The notes: generated by a model from the sequence alone, not told the origin. Positions 7,838 to 17,545 are shown, counted from the first letter of the stretch. The stretch: 64,000 nucleotides of DNA from Solibacillus sp040273735 (GCF_040273735.1 NZ_JBELZM010000002.1:1-64000), one strand, 5' to 3'. Numbers and translations: made by a program.

Positions 7838-9286
7838 ATGGGAAATCCAACAATTCATCCGACAGGGGCAACAGTTTACAATCCGGAAAAGGCGGCAAGC
7901 GGTTTTACAATTTTTCAGGCTGCAAATGAAGGAGCATTACTGATTGATATGAACGGGAAAGAAGTTCATTTATGGAAAGGGCTACGCGGCTTCCCGAACA
8001 AAGTATTTCCAGGTGGTTTTGTGCTTGGGCACACATTTAACCGTGATCCACAGTATGGTTTTCAGGATGAGGGCGATTTAGTACAAATCGATTTTGAAGG
8101 GAATGTTGTATGGAAATTTGATAAGCATCAGTTTATCGAAGATCCTGGTCACGAAGCAAGATGGGTTGCACGTGCACACCACGACTATCAGCGTACGGGC
8201 AGTCCTGTAGGATATCCGGCACCTGGTCAGGAGCCGCAAACAACAGGTGGAAATACATTGATTTTGGTTCACCGTGATGTAGTGGACGAAAAAATCTCCA
8301 AACACCCATTATTGGATGATGCATTCATTGAAGTTGATTGGGAAGGCAATATCGTTTGGGAATGGAACGCACATGAGCATTTCGATGAGCTTAACTTTAG
8401 TGAGGAAGCGAAAAAGGCGATTTACGAGGAGCCGAATCGACGTTTCTTCGGTAATCATTCTGGCGACTGGCTTCACATCAATTCAATTTCATTAGTTGGT
8501 CCGAACCGCCATTACGATAATGGAGATGAGCGTTTCCATCCGGACAATATTATTTGGGATGCGCGTGAGGCAAATATTATCGCGATTACAAGCAAAGAAA
8601 CAGGTAAAATCGTATGGCAACTTGGTCCTGATTATGACACTCCGGAGACAAAACATTTAGGATGGATTATCGGGCAGCATCATGCACATATCATCCCTAA
8701 AGGATTGCCAGGTGAGGGCAATGTTTTAGTATTTGACAACGGAGGCTGGGGAGGATACGGTGCACCGAATCCAAACTCGGTTGACGGTAATAAAGTAGCA
8801 ATCCGTGATCATTCCCGCATTTTGGAAATCGATCCGGTTACACTTGAAATTGTATGGCAATATACTGGGCTTGAAGCGAAGTTTTCGGTACCAACGGATT
8901 CCTATAAATTCTACAGTCCTTATATTAGTTCGGCACAACGTCTGGAAAATGGAAATACACTTATTACAGAAGGCTCGAATGGTCGTATTTTTGAAGTGAC
9001 TGCAGACCACGAGATTGTATGGGAATATATTTCTGCATATAAAAATGAACGAGGGTCAAATATGGTCTATCGCGCATATCGTGTTCCTTACAACTGGGTA
9101 CCTCAATTGGAAACGCCGGTTGAAGTAGAAATCAAGCCGATTGATGTGAGAGATTTCCGCGTGCCAAATGCGGCAGAAGGCGGTGCTCATTCGGTTGCTG
9201 AAATCAAAGAAGCTTTTTCTTATGGAGAAGGAGCGCTTTGCGTTGCGCGTTATGATGAGACAGTGGCAAAGAAAATTACAACATAA
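7838..9286 (+). CDS. aryl-sulfate sulfotransferase-like beta-propeller protein
   Basis: A 482-residue protein with repeated blade motifs (GALLIDMNGKEVHLWKG; LVQIDFEGNVVWKFD; FIEVDWEGNIVWEWN; RILEIDPVTLEIVWQYTG; RIFEVTADHEIVWEY) typical of the arylsulfotransferase propeller family. Those enzymes move sulfate from one aryl sulfate ester to another phenol through a sulfo-histidine, without PAPS. His-rich segments RAHHDYQR, GNHSGDWLHINS and GQHHAHIIP could supply the active-site His. There is no signal peptide, so it would act in the cytoplasm, unlike Gram-negative ASST. It is the first gene of an operon with a sulfonate-type ABC importer, which suggests it handles imported sulfate esters. ATG 7838 follows AAAGGGAG. 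Confidence 0.75.
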   Translation: MGNPTIHPTGATVYNPEKAASGFTIFQAANEGALLIDMNGKEVHLWKGLRGFPNKVFPGGFVLGHTFNRDPQYGFQDEGDLVQIDFEGNVVWKFDKHQFIEDPGHEARWVARAHHDYQRTGSPVGYPAPGQEPQTTGGNTLILVHRDVVDEKISKHPLLDDAFIEVDWEGNIVWEWNAHEHFDELNFSEEAKKAIYEEPNRRFFGNHSGDWLHINSISLVGPNRHYDNGDERFHPDNIIWDAREANIIAITSKETGKIVWQLGPDYDTPETKHLGWIIGQHHAHIIPKGLPGEGNVLVFDNGGWGGYGAPNPNSVDGNKVAIRDHSRILEIDPVTLEIVWQYTGLEAKFSVPTDSYKFYSPYISSAQRLENGNTLITEGSNGRIFEVTADHEIVWEYISAYKNERGSNMVYRAYRVPYNWVPQLETPVEVEIKPIDVRDFRVPNAAEGGAHSVAEIKEAFSYGEGALCVARYDETVAKKITT

Positions 9287-9349
9287 TTTCTAAAAAAATA
9301 ATTCCTAGTATAAAAGTAAAAATAGTTTGTTAATGGAAAGAGTGAAAAT

Positions 9350-10357
9350 ATGAAATTAAAAGGATCGATACATGTACTGCTCTTATTTGTGATGGCTCTT
9401 ATATTGGCTGCATGCGGTAATGATGCAAATTCAGCCAATGCTGGAGGCAAAACAATTCGGGCAGCAATTGATACAGCAGCAGGAGGCTCATTCCAAATTC
9501 GGGCTGCTGCCCATAACAGTTATTTTGCGGATAGAAAATTAAATGTAGAGCTTTCCAATTTTGCCTACGGAATTGATACTGTGAACGCTGTTTTGACAAA
9601 GCAGGCAGATACAGGATTGGCAGCAGATTATGCATTACTGAATTCACTAGGGAAAGGTGATTTCGTCGTCGTTTCTTCACTGACAGGGAGCGATGAGCAA
9701 TTCAACTCTGTCAGTCTGTCGGAAATTTTGGCAGTAAAGGGCATAGAGGTACCGGCGGATATTAAAGGTAAAAAAATAGGTGTTGCAAAAGGAACTGTTT
9801 CTGAATACCAATGGGCTAAATACTTAGAGCATTACAGTATCAGCGAGGACGATATTAAATATGTACCGTACAGTACACCTGATGAAGCTATCGTCGGAAT
9901 GAAAAAAGGGGATATCGATGTCGTTATTGGATCGGGTGCCTTAATAGAGAAATTCAAAAAAATTGATGATGTGCATGAAATCGACCGATTGAGTTCTGTA
10001 CCTGATTTAAGTGTATCGAGCTATTTAATTGTGGACCGTAAATTTGCAGAAGCAAATTCAGAAGAAATCGGGAAGTTCCTTGAAGGCATTGAACAAGGAG
10101 TTGAGTATGTAAAGGGAAATCCGGAAGGAACGGCGGACATCGGCTATAAAGAGTTGAAAATCGCAAAAGAAGACATACTGCTTGATTTAAAACGAGTAAA
10201 CTATACGCTCGGTTTTACGAAAGAAGATTATACACATTTATCCAACATGAAAGAGTATTTGCTGGAGCGCGGTATTTTGGATGAAGATTTTGATTTGGAT
10301 GAAAAGCTGTATCTAGATCCGGCGAAGCAAGTATTGCAAGACAAGGTAACTTACTAA
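9350..10357 (+). CDS. ABC transporter substrate-binding lipoprotein (SsuA/TauA/NitT type)
   Basis: A 335-residue lipoprotein: a hydrophobic signal followed by the lipobox LILAACGN places the acylated Cys at about residue 21. The mature part has the type-II periplasmic fold of the NMT1/SsuA family (IRAAIDTAAGGSFQIRAAAHNSYFADRKLNVEL, then KGKKIGVAKGTVSEYQWAKYLEHYSI and IDVVIGSGALIEKF). It should capture a sulfonate or sulfate ester outside the membrane and deliver it to the ATPase/permease pair encoded next. The gene lies between the sulfotransferase-like gene and its ATPase with short gaps. Confidence 0.85.
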   Translation: MKLKGSIHVLLLFVMALILAACGNDANSANAGGKTIRAAIDTAAGGSFQIRAAAHNSYFADRKLNVELSNFAYGIDTVNAVLTKQADTGLAADYALLNSLGKGDFVVVSSLTGSDEQFNSVSLSEILAVKGIEVPADIKGKKIGVAKGTVSEYQWAKYLEHYSISEDDIKYVPYSTPDEAIVGMKKGDIDVVIGSGALIEKFKKIDDVHEIDRLSSVPDLSVSSYLIVDRKFAEANSEEIGKFLEGIEQGVEYVKGNPEGTADIGYKELKIAKEDILLDLKRVNYTLGFTKEDYTHLSNMKEYLLERGILDEDFDLDEKLYLDPAKQVLQDKVTY

Positions 10358-10374
10358 ATAAGGGGGAAAAGGCA

Positions 10375-11154
10375 ATGCTGAATACGATGACAGAAGAAGC
10401 AATTGTAATTAAAAATGGTGCCAAAACATTTCAAACAGATGTTGAAAATCCGGCGTATGTATTAAAAAATGTAGATTTATCGATTAAGAAGGGCGAGTTT
10501 TATGTCCTTCTAGGACCAAGTGGCTGCGGTAAATCGACACTGCTGAATATTATTGCGGGATTTTTGGATTTGTCGGTTGGCGAATTGCAAATTGTGACTT
10601 CTCGTGGAGAAAACCGAGATGGACGTGGTTTCGTTTTTCAGTCAGCGGATTCAGCATTGTTCCCTTGGTTAACTGTTGAGGAGAATATTTCATTTGGCTT
10701 AAAAATGAAGAAGGTGCCTGCAGAAGAGCGAAAAAAGGTAGCCAATACTTTCATAAAGCTAACGGGTTTACTTGGCCATGCAAAAAAGTTTCCTGATAAT
10801 TTGTCGGGCGGGATGAAGCAGCGTGTACAGCTTGCTCGTGTTTTGGCAAATGAGCCTGAAATCTTATTAATGGATGAGCCTTTTGGAGCACTTGATGCAA
10901 TGACACGACGAACAATGCAAAATGAGCTTATCCGAATTTGGAAAGAAACAAATAAAACCGTTATCTTTGTGACACATGACATTCAGGAAGCGATTCTTTT
11001 AGGTCAGAAGATTGGCATTATGTCTGTTGGTCCGAATTCCCGGATCGAGACGACTTATGACGTAAACCTGCCTTATCCTCGTGATATAACAAGTGTTGAT
11101 TTCAACAAATATTATAAGCAAGTTCAGACCCATTTTGAGGACTTTTCGATTTAA
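10375..11154 (+). CDS. ABC transporter ATP-binding protein (SsuB/TauB type)
   Basis: This 259-residue ATPase has an intact Walker A (GPSGCGKST), signature (LSGGMKQR), Walker B (ILLMDEPFGALD) and switch His (FVTHD). It energises the SsuABC-like importer made with the adjacent binding protein and permease. ATG 10375 has AGGGGG eight bases upstream; ATG 10384 is possible but less well spaced. It starts 17 bases after the binding-protein stop. Confidence 0.9.
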   Translation: MLNTMTEEAIVIKNGAKTFQTDVENPAYVLKNVDLSIKKGEFYVLLGPSGCGKSTLLNIIAGFLDLSVGELQIVTSRGENRDGRGFVFQSADSALFPWLTVEENISFGLKMKKVPAEERKKVANTFIKLTGLLGHAKKFPDNLSGGMKQRVQLARVLANEPEILLMDEPFGALDAMTRRTMQNELIRIWKETNKTVIFVTHDIQEAILLGQKIGIMSVGPNSRIETTYDVNLPYPRDITSVDFNKYYKQVQTHFEDFSI

Positions 11155-11189
11155 TAAAAGCTTTAATTGAAATAAAAGGAGGCAGCTTT

Positions 11190-12008
11190 ATGACGACGAT
11201 TGAACTGAAAAAAGGACAGCAAGTGGCACCTGTCGTAAAGGTAAAGAAGAAAATCCGAATCGGTAAATTGATATTACAGTCAGGTATTATTGGCTGGTTA
11301 TTCATTCTGCTCGTATGGCAAATTGCATCGATGTTTTCCGAACCGATGTTTTTGCCAAGCCCATATTTAACATTGATTGGGGCGATTGAAATTGCCAGTG
11401 ATGGGACGTTGTTTCTCTATATGGGTTACAGTTTCTTACGGGTGCTGGCAGGATGGACACTCGGGCTTCTAATTGCTGTACCATTTGGTCTGCTAATAGG
11501 AACAAACAAGTTTGTGCGGGCACTGTTTGAACCGGTTATTAACTTTGTGCGATTCATCCCGCCGCTTGCATTCATTACTTTATTTATGCTGTGGTTTGGG
11601 ATTGGCGAACAGTCAAAAGTATTTTTAATTGTCTATGCAACATTTTTTGTCATTACGATCAATACATTAACAGGGGTACTATCTATTTCGAACGATAAAT
11701 TGTTATCTGCTAAAAGTATGGGGGCTTCGAAATTCCAGACGCTTATTTATGTCGTTATTCCTGCAACAATCCCATACATATTCACAGGTGCGAAGCTTGC
11801 AATGGGTTCATCTTTCATGGCGATTGTCGGTGCGGAAATGGTCGCTGCAAATGAAGGAATCGGTTTTATGATCTGGAATGCACGACTGTACTTTAAAACA
11901 GATTGGATTTTTGTAGGGCTTGTTGTTCTTGGGCTAATGGGCTTTATTATGGACCGGGTTTTCGCATATACAGGACGCAAGCTGCTTAGTCGCTATAAAG
12001 TTGTGTAA
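11190..12008 (+). CDS. ABC transporter permease (SsuC/TauC type)
   Basis: A 272-residue permease of the BPD-type family with about six membrane segments and the cytoplasmic EAA-like loop (LLSAKSMGASKFQTLIYVVIPATIPYIFTGAKLAMGSS). It forms the translocation pore of the sulfonate/sulfate-ester importer. ATG 11190 is preceded by AAAGGAGG. It is the last gene of the operon; a terminator follows within 15 bases. Confidence 0.9.
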   Translation: MTTIELKKGQQVAPVVKVKKKIRIGKLILQSGIIGWLFILLVWQIASMFSEPMFLPSPYLTLIGAIEIASDGTLFLYMGYSFLRVLAGWTLGLLIAVPFGLLIGTNKFVRALFEPVINFVRFIPPLAFITLFMLWFGIGEQSKVFLIVYATFFVITINTLTGVLSISNDKLLSAKSMGASKFQTLIYVVIPATIPYIFTGAKLAMGSSFMAIVGAEMVAANEGIGFMIWNARLYFKTDWIFVGLVVLGLMGFIMDRVFAYTGRKLLSRYKVV

Positions 12009-12019
12009 CATAAAAATGG

Positions 12020-12046
12020 GCTAAACGAAATTGTTTAGCTTATTTT
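12020..12046 (+). terminator. terminator after the ABC operon
   Basis: GCTAAAC (12020-12026) pairs with GTTTAGC (12033-12039), followed by TTATTTTTT. Confidence 0.8.
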
Positions 12047-12125
12047 TTGAAAGACTTTAAGAGCAATAACAAATAATCGGTTTGTACTATTAATCTAATT
12101 ATTCATATTTTTTTACTTGGTTTTA

Positions 12126-12154
12126 TTGATTTGTAGAAAATTTCCATGTATCAT
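12126..12154 (+). promoter_or_regulatory. likely promoter of the siroheme/sulfite reductase operon
   Basis: TTGATT at 12126-12131 and TATCAT at 12149-12154 are spaced by 17 bases, about 55 bases upstream of the first start codon. No other element could be identified in the roughly 160-base gap. Confidence 0.45.
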
Positions 12155-12208
12155 ATGGTTTATTATACAAATATTTGGACTTTTGTTTTTATAAAGGAGA
12201 GTAACTTA

Positions 12209-12988
12209 ATGGGGAAAGTATATATTGTTGGTGCAGGCCCTGGTGATGTGGATTTAATCACCGTAAAAGGGTTGCGTTGTATTCAAGAAGCAGATGTAAT
12301 TTTATATGATCGATTAATTAACAATGAGTTGCTTTCTTATGCAAAGCGTGGGGCACAGTTAATATTCTGCGGGAAATTGCCGAACCGTCATGCAATGATT
12401 CAGGAAAATATTAATCTTTCATTAGTTCATCATGCTTTGCAAGGTAAAACGGTGACCCGATTAAAAGGTGGCGATCCATTCGTTTTTGGACGTGGCGCTG
12501 AAGAAGCGGAAGTGTTAGCGGAAAATGGCATACCTTTTGAAGTTGTGCCCGGAATTACATCTGGCATTGCGGCTCCGGCCTATGCAGGTATACCGGTTAC
12601 CCATCGCGAATTGGGTTCCAGTTTTGCGATTGTCACAGGACATATGCGCGAAGGAAAGGACGATTCTATTCAATGGGAGAGTCTGGCAAAAGGCATTGAT
12701 ACTCTTGCCATCTATATGGGGGTAGGTAATTTGCCGTATATTTGCCGGCAACTTTTAACGTATGGACGTGACGCATCAACACCTGTTGCATTAGTACATA
12801 TGGGAACTTTTGAGCAACAGCAGACGATTACAGGCACACTTGGTACGATCGTTGATATTGCTAGAGCAAACGATGTAAAAAATCCAAGCATCATTATCGT
12901 GGGAGAAGTCGTAGCGTTACGAGAAAAAATAGCTTGGTATGAGCAAACAGTACAACAGGACAAAAGATTGAAAGAAAAAATTGTGTAA
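12209..12988 (+). CDS. sirA: uroporphyrinogen-III C-methyltransferase (SUMT)
   Basis: A 259-residue SAM-dependent methyltransferase that makes precorrin-2 from uroporphyrinogen III, the first step of siroheme synthesis. The family motifs are clear: VYIVGAGPGDVDLITVKG near the N-terminus, RLKGGDPFVFGRGAEE around residue 85, VVPGITSGIAAPAYAGIPVTHRE, and DTLAIYMGVGNL. ATG 12209 was chosen because AAAGGAGA lies eight bases upstream and the VGAGPGD motif then sits at the usual position; an in-frame ATG at 12146 has no ribosome site. It is the first gene of an operon supplying siroheme to CysI. Confidence 0.93.
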   Translation: MGKVYIVGAGPGDVDLITVKGLRCIQEADVILYDRLINNELLSYAKRGAQLIFCGKLPNRHAMIQENINLSLVHHALQGKTVTRLKGGDPFVFGRGAEEAEVLAENGIPFEVVPGITSGIAAPAYAGIPVTHRELGSSFAIVTGHMREGKDDSIQWESLAKGIDTLAIYMGVGNLPYICRQLLTYGRDASTPVALVHMGTFEQQQTITGTLGTIVDIARANDVKNPSIIIVGEVVALREKIAWYEQTVQQDKRLKEKIV

Positions 12989-13009
12989 AGCAGGAAGCAG
13001 GTGACTCTG

Positions 13010-13738
13010 ATGAAGGCAATTTTGTATGTTGGGCACGGAACACGTTTGAAGAAAGGTGTTGAAGAAGCGATACGTTTTCTTGATAAAACAAAGTCTTTTT
13101 TAGAAGCCGAAATTCAGGAAACCGCCTTCTTGGAACTAGTCGAGCCGAATATTGTTGAAGGCGTTACAAATTGTGTCAATAAAGGTGCAACACATATTTC
13201 GGTTGTCCCGATTCTATTATTAACGGCTCAGCATGCTAATGAAGATATACCTGCTGAAATAAAAATCGCAAAAGAACGTTTCCCGCATGTAACCTTTAAA
13301 ATCGGACGCCCTTTTGGAATTCATTCAGCTTTAATTGAGACAGTTTATGAAAGAATTGCTGAACAACAGATTCCGATCAATGCCGATGCAGAAGTTATAT
13401 TGATCGGCAGAGGAAGCAGCGACAATGCCGTTGTGAGAGATATGGCGATAATCAGTGGACAGCTAAAGGCAACTTACGGCTTCCGGGAAGTAAAATCTTG
13501 TTTTTTATATGGTGCAGGTCCGTCTTTTGATCAGGCATTAGTTCAGCTGAAATCAAAGCAGTCGAAGCAAGTTTTTATTGTACCTTATTTATTGTTTTCA
13601 GGACTTTTAAGTATAGGAATTGAAAAGAAAATACGGACGCTTGAGCTTGATCCATCTTCCGTAATTTTATGTAACCATTTGGGCTATAACGAAAAAGTAC
13701 GGAATGTTTTGCTGGAAAGAGTGCAAGAGGTCATCTGA
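13010..13738 (+). CDS. sirB: sirohydrochlorin ferrochelatase / CbiX-like chelatase
   Basis: A 242-residue class II chelatase of the SirB/CbiX type that inserts Fe2+ into sirohydrochlorin. Two related halves can be seen: the N-terminal VGHGTRLKKG contains the conserved His, with QHANEDIPAEI downstream, and the second half begins with the RGSSDNA motif. ATG 13010 has AGGTGA five bases before it and is preferred over GTG 13001. It lies 21 bases after sirA. Confidence 0.88.
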   Translation: MKAILYVGHGTRLKKGVEEAIRFLDKTKSFLEAEIQETAFLELVEPNIVEGVTNCVNKGATHISVVPILLLTAQHANEDIPAEIKIAKERFPHVTFKIGRPFGIHSALIETVYERIAEQQIPINADAEVILIGRGSSDNAVVRDMAIISGQLKATYGFREVKSCFLYGAGPSFDQALVQLKSKQSKQVFIVPYLLFSGLLSIGIEKKIRTLELDPSSVILCNHLGYNEKVRNVLLERVQEVI

Positions 13739-13758
13739 AAATTAGGAGGCATTTAATT

Positions 13759-13902
13759 ATGACGAAATCAAAAGATATTTCCGAAACGATTGAGAAAATT
13801 AAAGATACGGTTGCATCTGTTAAATATGGAACAGTGACTTTAGTTATTCAGGACGGCCATGTTGTACAAATTGAAAAAAACGAAAAAATAAGATTGAAAT
13901 AA
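13759..13902 (+). CDS. yezD: YezD-like small protein (DUF2292)
   Basis: A 47-residue protein (MTKSKDISETIEKI... ending NEKIRLK) that resembles B. subtilis YezD, a member of the small DUF2292 family. The pattern TVTLVIQDGHVVQIEKNEKIRL is the conserved core. AGGAGG lies eight to nine bases upstream of the ATG. In B. subtilis yezD also travels with sulfur-assimilation genes. The biochemical role is unknown; its place between sirB and cysJ suggests an accessory function in sulfite reduction or siroheme loading. Confidence 0.85.
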   Translation: MTKSKDISETIEKIKDTVASVKYGTVTLVIQDGHVVQIEKNEKIRLK

Positions 13903-13926
13903 AACAAGATTCGCGAGGTGGAAGTT

Positions 13927-15750
13927 TTGACGTTAAATCTGCATAATAGCCCATTTTCCGAGGCACAGACAAAATTAATCAATGAGCTATATCCAACATT
14001 AACGGACTATCAAAAAGTTTGGTTGAACGGTTATTTAAGCGCAATACAAACAATTGGAGATTCCAGTCAGCCCCTTGAAGTAACGGTTACTGAACAAGGG
14101 CAAACTGTTGCAGTACTGGAGGCAGTCAAACAGGAGGCAACAATTTTATATGGTTCACAAACAGGCAATGCACAAAGTGTTGCAAGTAAATTGAAAACTG
14201 CTTTAGAGTCACAGGGGGTCGAGGTAGCTCTGTCAGCAATGTCTGATTTTAAGACTAATAATCTGAAAAAACAGAAAAATATTTTCGTTATTACAAGTAC
14301 GCACGGTGAAGGCGATCCACCGGATAATGCTATTTCCTTCCATAACTTCCTATATGGTAAACGTGCGCCGAAACTGGAGGATGTATCTTTCTCTGTTTTA
14401 TCGTTAGGCGATAGCTCGTATGAATTTTTCTGTAAAACAGGAATTGATTTTGATGAACAATTGGAAAAATTGGGAGGAAAGCGGCTAGTACCCCGCATTG
14501 ATTGTGATTTGGATTATGATGATCTTGCATCAGAGTGGATCGGGAGTATCGTAGAAGCACTGGCACAAAATACGCCGAACAAACAGCTGGAAGTACAAAA
14601 AAAACCGGTTGCGGTAAGTGTATGCGAAGAATCTATATACAACAAAAATAATCCCTTTTATGCGGAAGTACTGGAAAGTATCAATTTAAATGGCCGCGGA
14701 TCGAATAAACATACGCAGCATTTGGAGCTTTCATTGGAAGGGTCCGGTTTGACTTATGAGCCGGGCGACAGTGTCGGCATTCTTCCGGAAAATGATGCAA
14801 ACCTAGTAACTGCATTACTTTTATCGCTTGGCTTTGAAGGGTCAGAAATAGTATCTGTGAAAAACCAGTCTATAACATTAAGTGAAGCGCTCACTTCCCA
14901 TTTAGAAATTACAGTACTTTCAAAACCATTAATACAAAAGCTGGCAGCCTTTTCAACGAATGAAGAGCTTAAGAATTTGCTGGAAGATGATGTCAATTTG
15001 AAAGAATATATTTATGGACGCGACTTGCTGGATGTTGTGCAAACTTATGGTCCTTTCAACTGGACTGCTCAGCAATTTGTTGATCAGCTTCGTAAAAATC
15101 CAGTACGCCTATATTCGATTGCAAGCAGCCAAAAGGCGAATGAAGAAGAAGTTCATTTAACAATCGGTAAAGTATTCTATGAAGTAGATGAACGTGAGCG
15201 TCTAGGTGTTATTTCGGGCCAAGTGACAGAACGAATTGAAATTGGGGATAAAGTTCCGGTATATATTCATAAAAACCCGAATTTCCGTCTGCCTGAAGAT
15301 ACAACAACACCAATTATTATGATTGGTGCCGGCACAGGCATTGCGCCGTACCGTTCATTTTTGGAAGAACGTGCTGAAGAAGGAATAGAAAGTAATGCAT
15401 GGCTGTTTTTCGGTGACCAGCATTTTGTTACAGATTTCCTGTATCAGACTGAACTGCAGCGGTGGCTCAAAGATGGGACATTGACGAAGTTATCTGTGGC
15501 CTTTTCACGCGATACCGAACAGAAAGTTTATGTACAGCATCGATTGCTTGAAAACGCTGCAGAAGTATATAGATGGATAAATGAAGGTGCGGTTATCTAC
15601 GTATGTGGCGATGAGAAACATATGGCACAGGATGTGGATCAGACATTGCGCAAAATTGTTGCGGAACAGGGCGGCAAAACGAATGCAGAAGCTTCACTGT
15701 TTTTTAATGAGCTTAAAAGTCAAAAACGGTATCAGCGAGACGTTTATTAA
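13927..15750 (+). CDS. cysJ: assimilatory sulfite reductase (NADPH) flavoprotein subunit
   Basis: A 607-residue diflavin reductase. After a short N-terminal helix region (SPFSEAQTKLINELYPTLTDYQK) comes a flavodoxin domain binding FMN (ILYGSQTGNAQSVA; STHGEGDPPDNA; LGDSSYEFFCKTG), then an FAD domain (RLYSIASS; ISGQVTERI) and an NADPH domain (IMIGAGTGIAPYRSFLEER; YVCGDEKHMAQDV). Electrons flow NADPH-FAD-FMN to CysI. TTG 13927 is preferred over GTG 13918 because GAGGTGG then sits five bases upstream. It precedes cysI by 53 bases. Confidence 0.93.
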   Translation: MTLNLHNSPFSEAQTKLINELYPTLTDYQKVWLNGYLSAIQTIGDSSQPLEVTVTEQGQTVAVLEAVKQEATILYGSQTGNAQSVASKLKTALESQGVEVALSAMSDFKTNNLKKQKNIFVITSTHGEGDPPDNAISFHNFLYGKRAPKLEDVSFSVLSLGDSSYEFFCKTGIDFDEQLEKLGGKRLVPRIDCDLDYDDLASEWIGSIVEALAQNTPNKQLEVQKKPVAVSVCEESIYNKNNPFYAEVLESINLNGRGSNKHTQHLELSLEGSGLTYEPGDSVGILPENDANLVTALLLSLGFEGSEIVSVKNQSITLSEALTSHLEITVLSKPLIQKLAAFSTNEELKNLLEDDVNLKEYIYGRDLLDVVQTYGPFNWTAQQFVDQLRKNPVRLYSIASSQKANEEEVHLTIGKVFYEVDERERLGVISGQVTERIEIGDKVPVYIHKNPNFRLPEDTTTPIIMIGAGTGIAPYRSFLEERAEEGIESNAWLFFGDQHFVTDFLYQTELQRWLKDGTLTKLSVAFSRDTEQKVYVQHRLLENAAEVYRWINEGAVIYVCGDEKHMAQDVDQTLRKIVAEQGGKTNAEASLFFNELKSQKRYQRDVY

Positions 15751-15803
15751 ACTATTTAGCTTGTAATTGACCGTTAAGTTTATCATAGATTGGAGAGAGA
15801 TAT

Positions 15804-17543
15804 ATGAGCCAGAAAATCGTACTCCCCCCACAGCCGGGGAAACCGAATGATGTCGAACGAATTAAAGACGAAAGTAATTATTTGCGGGGAACTTTAGAAA
15901 AAACAATGCAGTATCCAATTAGTTCAGGAATTCCAGATGATGATAATCGTCTCATGAAATTTCATGGCAGCTATTTGCAGGATGATCGGGATTTACGTAC
16001 AGAACGTGAACGACAAAAGCTGGAGCCAGCCTATCAATTTATGGTCCGTGTCCGAACTCCAGGAGGTGCGGCAACACCGGAACAGTGGCTTGTAATGGAT
16101 GAGATGGCGGAAAAGTACGGGAATGGGTCACTAAAGTTAACGACTCGTCAGGCATTCCAGGTGCATGGCATTTTAAAATGGAATGTCAAAAAGTATATGC
16201 AGGAAATTCATGAAGTACTGCTTGACTGTATCGCTGCATGCGGTGACGTAAACCGAAATGTGATGTGTAATGTTAACCCGAATCAATCAGAATTTCATGA
16301 AGAAGTATATAATTGGTCGGCGAGGTTAAGTGAACATTTACTGCCTCGTACTCGTGCATACCATGAACTATGGCTCGATGGGGAAAAAGTTTACGATGGA
16401 ACACAAGATACAGAAATAGAGCCGGTTTACGGTGCCTTGTATTTACCGCGTAAATTTAAAATCGGTATTGCCGTTCCTCCGAGCAATGATATTGATGTAT
16501 TTTCACAGGATATTGGTTTTATTGCCGTTGCTGAAAAAGACGAGCTGCTAGGCTTTAATGTCGCGGTAGGCGGCGGGATGGGTATGACACATGGTGATAA
16601 AGAAACATACCCGCAATTAGGACGTTTAATCGGTTATATTCCAAAAGAACGTCTGCTTGAAACAGCCGAGAAAATTTTAACAATCCAACGCGACTACGGA
16701 AATCGTGCGGAACGTAAAAAAGCCCGCTTTAAATATACGGTGGATACAAAAGGTTTGGATTTTATTAAACAAGAGCTGCATCATCGTTTAGGGTGGGAAC
16801 TTGAAGAAGTAAAACCGTACACATTCAATCGTACAGGAGATGAGTACGGCTGGATTAAAGGCAAAAATGGAAAATGGCACTTTACATTATTTATTCAAAA
16901 TGGCCGTATTAAAGATTTTGAGGATTATCAATTAAAAACAGGCTTGCGTGAAATTGCGAAAGTGCATACAGGGGTTTTCCGTTTAACACCAAACCAGAAT
17001 CTTTTGATCGCAGATGTAACACCACAGAAAAAAACGGTCATTGATAAGCTATTAAAAGCTTACAACATTACGGACGGTGCACATTACTCAGCACTGCGCC
17101 GCAATTCAATTGCCTGTGTATCATTACCGACATGCGGTTTGGCAATGGCAGAGGCGGAGCGTTATTTGCCTTCGTTAATTACAAAAATTGATGAAATACT
17201 GGCGGATAACGGGCTGCGTGAAACCGAGATCGGTATTCGTATGTCAGGATGCCCGAACGGCTGTTCACGTGCAGCAATGGGCGAAATCGGCTTTATCGGA
17301 AAAGGACCTGGCAAATATAATTTATACTTGGGCGGCGATTTTAAAGGACAGCGCCTAAATAAAATCTACAAAGAAAATATTGGTGAAGAAGAAATATTGA
17401 GCATCCTTGCACCAATCTTTTCTGAGTACGCAAAAGAGCGTATCGAAGGTGAACATTTTGGTGATTTCACGATACGTAAAGGTTATGTAGAAGCAGTAAC
17501 AGATGGCCGACAATTTCATGAACTAAGCGAAGTGCGAAGCTGA
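15804..17543 (+). CDS. cysI: assimilatory sulfite reductase (NADPH) hemoprotein subunit
   Basis: A 579-residue siroheme/4Fe-4S enzyme reducing sulfite to sulfide by six electrons. The cluster-binding cysteines are visible as CVSLPTCGLAMAEAE and GCPNGCSRAAMGEIGFIG; the sulfite-binding basic residues lie in LKLTTRQAFQVHG. The length is normal for the family. ATG 15804 follows a GGAGAGAG site. It depends on the siroheme genes around it. Confidence 0.95.
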   Translation: MSQKIVLPPQPGKPNDVERIKDESNYLRGTLEKTMQYPISSGIPDDDNRLMKFHGSYLQDDRDLRTERERQKLEPAYQFMVRVRTPGGAATPEQWLVMDEMAEKYGNGSLKLTTRQAFQVHGILKWNVKKYMQEIHEVLLDCIAACGDVNRNVMCNVNPNQSEFHEEVYNWSARLSEHLLPRTRAYHELWLDGEKVYDGTQDTEIEPVYGALYLPRKFKIGIAVPPSNDIDVFSQDIGFIAVAEKDELLGFNVAVGGGMGMTHGDKETYPQLGRLIGYIPKERLLETAEKILTIQRDYGNRAERKKARFKYTVDTKGLDFIKQELHHRLGWELEEVKPYTFNRTGDEYGWIKGKNGKWHFTLFIQNGRIKDFEDYQLKTGLREIAKVHTGVFRLTPNQNLLIADVTPQKKTVIDKLLKAYNITDGAHYSALRRNSIACVSLPTCGLAMAEAERYLPSLITKIDEILADNGLRETEIGIRMSGCPNGCSRAAMGEIGFIGKGPGKYNLYLGGDFKGQRLNKIYKENIGEEEILSILAPIFSEYAKERIEGEHFGDFTIRKGYVEAVTDGRQFHELSEVRS

Positions 17544-17545
17544 CG

